A stretch of DNA of 5,953 nt, from NCBI GenBank assembly GCA_934662525.1, contig CAKUKJ010000164.1, positions 1 through 5,953 of the forward strand, given 5' to 3'. How positions within the stretch are numbered: position 1 is the stretch's first letter; every line of letters starts with the position of its first letter. The stretch comes from an uncultured Coriobacteriales bacterium. Its GTDB lineage: Bacteria; Actinomycetota; Coriobacteriia; Coriobacteriales; UMGS124. The translations under genes were made by a program, and so were the position numbers. The notes beneath the pieces were generated by a model, which had not been told where the DNA came from, did not search any database, and worked only from the letters and a program-made list of their open reading frames with translations. Shown one piece after another: positions 4,364-5,953 of the stretch.

Positions 4364-5902
4364 ATGCTGAAAAACATTGCAGGCGCCATGCTCGGCGTCG
4401 CCCGCGACGAGGCGCGCCGGTTGGTCGCCCTGTGCCTCGCCGCCGCGCTGACGCTCGCCGGTGTCACGCGCGCTCTTTTCGAGATGACCTCGGGCGGCGT
4501 GGGGAGCTTTCCCATGCCGGGCGACAACCTTCTTATGCTGGGGCTGTGCCTCGTGTGCTGCCTTGCGGTGGCGAAGTGGCATCTCCCGTTTGCCCGGGCC
4601 GCCTGCACGCGTGCCGGACGCGCCCTTGTGGCGGGCCTCGTCTTCGTATCGCTTGCCCTGTTGCAGGCGTGCCGCGTCGTCGATGCCTCGGTGGGATCGC
4701 AGCTGCTTTTCTTTGCAGGCGCCCTTGTGCGCGTGTCGAGCCTCGTCCTGCTCGTCTCGCTGTACGTGCGCGTGGACCCGCTCGACATGGGGGTCCTTGC
4801 CGCCCAGGTCGTATGGGCCCTATGTGCCTCCGTCGTGCTCGACCTCGTGTTCCTGCTGCTTGCCCCCGTGGGCGTCGCGATCGTGTCGTTCGCGCTGCCC
4901 GCGATCGCGTGGGCATGTCTGAGCAGGCTTGACGCGCTGGCGGCCGGTGAGGCGGCCGTATCGGTCGGGCCTGCTCCGTGCGGGCGCGAAGATGGGGCCC
5001 CGGCGCCGCCGACGGCCCCCGACCGTGCCCCGGCGCCTTTCCTGCGCCTGCTCACCTTCGGTCTCTACGGGCTGGTGGGCGGCCTTGCCTCAAGCCAGGC
5101 CCATGCGCTTGCCCCCACGGCCATGGTGCAACCCTCTCTTGTGCACTCCTGCCTGGTGAACGACCTCGGGCTCGTCTTGGGCGCCCTCATCCTGCTCGTG
5201 GGCACGTTTTGGCTTGTGGCCCGTCGCGTCGACCCCTTTGCGCTGCGTTGCCTGCTTGTGCCGGCGTTTTTGGTGGCCATCTTCCTCTCCCCTCTGCTCA
5301 CGGGCCTCATGGGGGAGGTCGCGCCGGTGCTCATGGCCCTGTCGCAGGCACTTTTCTACGGCATGCTTTGGATGTATCCCAAGCCCGCGCCAGCCGGGCG
5401 GCACCTGCGCTGGTTCGCGGCGGGCTGTGGCGCGTTTTTCACAGGCACCTATGCGGCCATGTGGCTTGGTGGAGACTTCTTGCCCTCAACGGGCGCGGGC
5501 GACGTGTACATGGTGGTGGCATCCCTTGCCATGGCGGCCCTCATCATGGTCGAGTTCGCCCCGCGTCTTATAGGCGGGCATGCCGAGATGCCCCAGCTTG
5601 CCGTTGACGTGCAGGCTCCTGCCGTCTCCCCCGACTCGATGGTGGCAAGCGAGCCTGCCGAGGCGGCGCTCGAGGCAAACGCCGCCCTCGACGCCCTTGC
5701 GGCGCACGCCGCCGATGCCTGGGGCCTCACGCCCCGTGAGCGTGCGGTGCTGCCCGGCCTTCTGCGCGGCCGGTCTGTGGCCTGGGTGGCCGAGAGCCTC
5801 ACGGTGAGCAAGAACACCGTCCACACCCACATGCGCAACATCTATCAAAAGGCCGGCGTCCATTCCCAGCAGGAGCTCATCGACGCCGCCGAGGCGCTGT
5901 AG
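4364..5902 (+). CDS. Membrane-anchored LuxR-family transcriptional regulator
   Basis: This 512-residue one-component regulator has a multi-spanning N-terminal membrane domain and a cytoplasmic DNA-binding domain. Hydrophobic segments, estimated by eye, lie near residues 18-34, 56-70, 87-103, 113-134, 143-167 and 169-186. A Pro/Ala-rich loop (about 190-225) follows, then further segments near 229-250, 264-286, 295-313, 318-337, 348-368 and 380-397, giving roughly 6+6 helices. An Ala/Glu-rich linker (about 400-450) leads to the LuxR/GerE helix-turn-helix at 453-512. Its hallmarks are WGLTPRERAVL, the recognition-helix segment SKNTVHTHMRNIYQKAGV, and the terminal QELID. There is no phospho-receiver domain, so the signal is presumably sensed by the membrane part. 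Proteins of this layout are common beside Tat-exported flavin reductases in Eggerthellaceae. The gene is divergent from the reductase at 2280-4037, its most likely target. The ligand is unknown. Confidence 0.93.
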   Translation: MLKNIAGAMLGVARDEARRLVALCLAAALTLAGVTRALFEMTSGGVGSFPMPGDNLLMLGLCLVCCLAVAKWHLPFARAACTRAGRALVAGLVFVSLALLQACRVVDASVGSQLLFFAGALVRVSSLVLLVSLYVRVDPLDMGVLAAQVVWALCASVVLDLVFLLLAPVGVAIVSFALPAIAWACLSRLDALAAGEAAVSVGPAPCGREDGAPAPPTAPDRAPAPFLRLLTFGLYGLVGGLASSQAHALAPTAMVQPSLVHSCLVNDLGLVLGALILLVGTFWLVARRVDPFALRCLLVPAFLVAIFLSPLLTGLMGEVAPVLMALSQALFYGMLWMYPKPAPAGRHLRWFAAGCGAFFTGTYAAMWLGGDFLPSTGAGDVYMVVASLAMAALIMVEFAPRLIGGHAEMPQLAVDVQAPAVSPDSMVASEPAEAALEANAALDALAAHAADAWGLTPRERAVLPGLLRGRSVAWVAESLTVSKNTVHTHMRNIYQKAGVHSQQELIDAAEAL

Positions 5903-5953
5903 CGCACCCGTCGGCTTCGACGCAGGCCCCGGGCACCGCCATGTCTGTATACC

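Noticed and set aside
4225..4932. 235-codon plus-strand frame starting at a GTG upstream of the LuxR-type gene
   Set aside because: It overlaps the regulator in another frame, is extremely Arg/Pro/Cys-rich, and has no ribosome-binding site.
4048..5055. 335-codon minus-strand frame opposite the LuxR-type gene
   Set aside because: Most of it is an Arg/Ser/Thr/Ala-rich antisense shadow of the regulator gene. Only its last 43 codons lie in non-coding DNA and were considered separately.
5909..5922. Small hairpin CGTCG-GCTT-CGACG after the LuxR-type gene
   Set aside because: Only 5 bp with no T tract following, so it cannot be supported as a terminator.
5941..5953. Possible start ATGTCTGTATACC of another plus-strand gene
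   Set aside because: No Shine-Dalgarno sequence precedes it and only four codons are visible.
1..5953. Insertion sequences, CRISPR arrays, tRNA or rRNA genes, haem-binding CxxCH motifs
   Set aside because: None seen on reading both strands; no tandem spaced repeats, transposase motifs or multihaem segments.

Overview
The window looks like chromosomal DNA of a high-GC anaerobic actinobacterium. The best guess is class Coriobacteriia, and within it Eggerthellaceae (gut relatives of Eggerthella, Gordonibacter, Slackia or Adlercreutzia). This rests on three things: strong G/C preference at third codon positions, Tat-exported FAD-dependent reductases of the fumarate/urocanate-reductase superfamily in tandem, and a divergent membrane-anchored LuxR-type regulator next to them. 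That arrangement is multiplied many times in Eggerthellaceae genomes. The taxon is inferred from architecture, not from a search.

Layout: (1) 1-2081, minus strand: a large Tat-exported flavoprotein reductase that runs off the left edge. It has an FAD-binding domain followed by a C-terminal FMN_bind domain, of which only the beginning is visible. It has no in-window stop codon. (2) 2082-2279: an intergenic gap with two long inverted repeats and the ribosome-binding site of the first gene. (3) 2280-4037, minus strand: a second, paralogous Tat-exported FAD reductase of 585 residues without an FMN_bind domain. (4) 4038-4363: a 326-base divergent promoter region with a perfect 7-3-7 palindrome inside a cluster of GAGGTGA half-sites, a GC-rich hairpin, and a possible 43-codon leader ORF that ends inside the Shine-Dalgarno sequence of the second gene. 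(5) 4364-5902, plus strand: a 512-residue membrane protein with a C-terminal LuxR/GerE helix-turn-helix. (6) 5903-5953: a short tail with nothing that can be called.

How the parts may work together (inference): the membrane-bound regulator probably senses a small molecule or membrane state and controls the divergent reductase genes through the palindrome region. The two exported flavoproteins would then reduce unsaturated organic acceptors outside the cytoplasmic membrane as terminal steps of anaerobic respiration. Both lack the arginines that bind and protonate fumarate in true fumarate reductases, and they differ from each other at an aligned active-site position (His versus Arg). They are therefore probably not fumarate reductases and probably do not share a substrate. 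The substrates cannot be read from the sequence. No cytochrome, ApbE flavin transferase or quinol dehydrogenase gene lies in the window.
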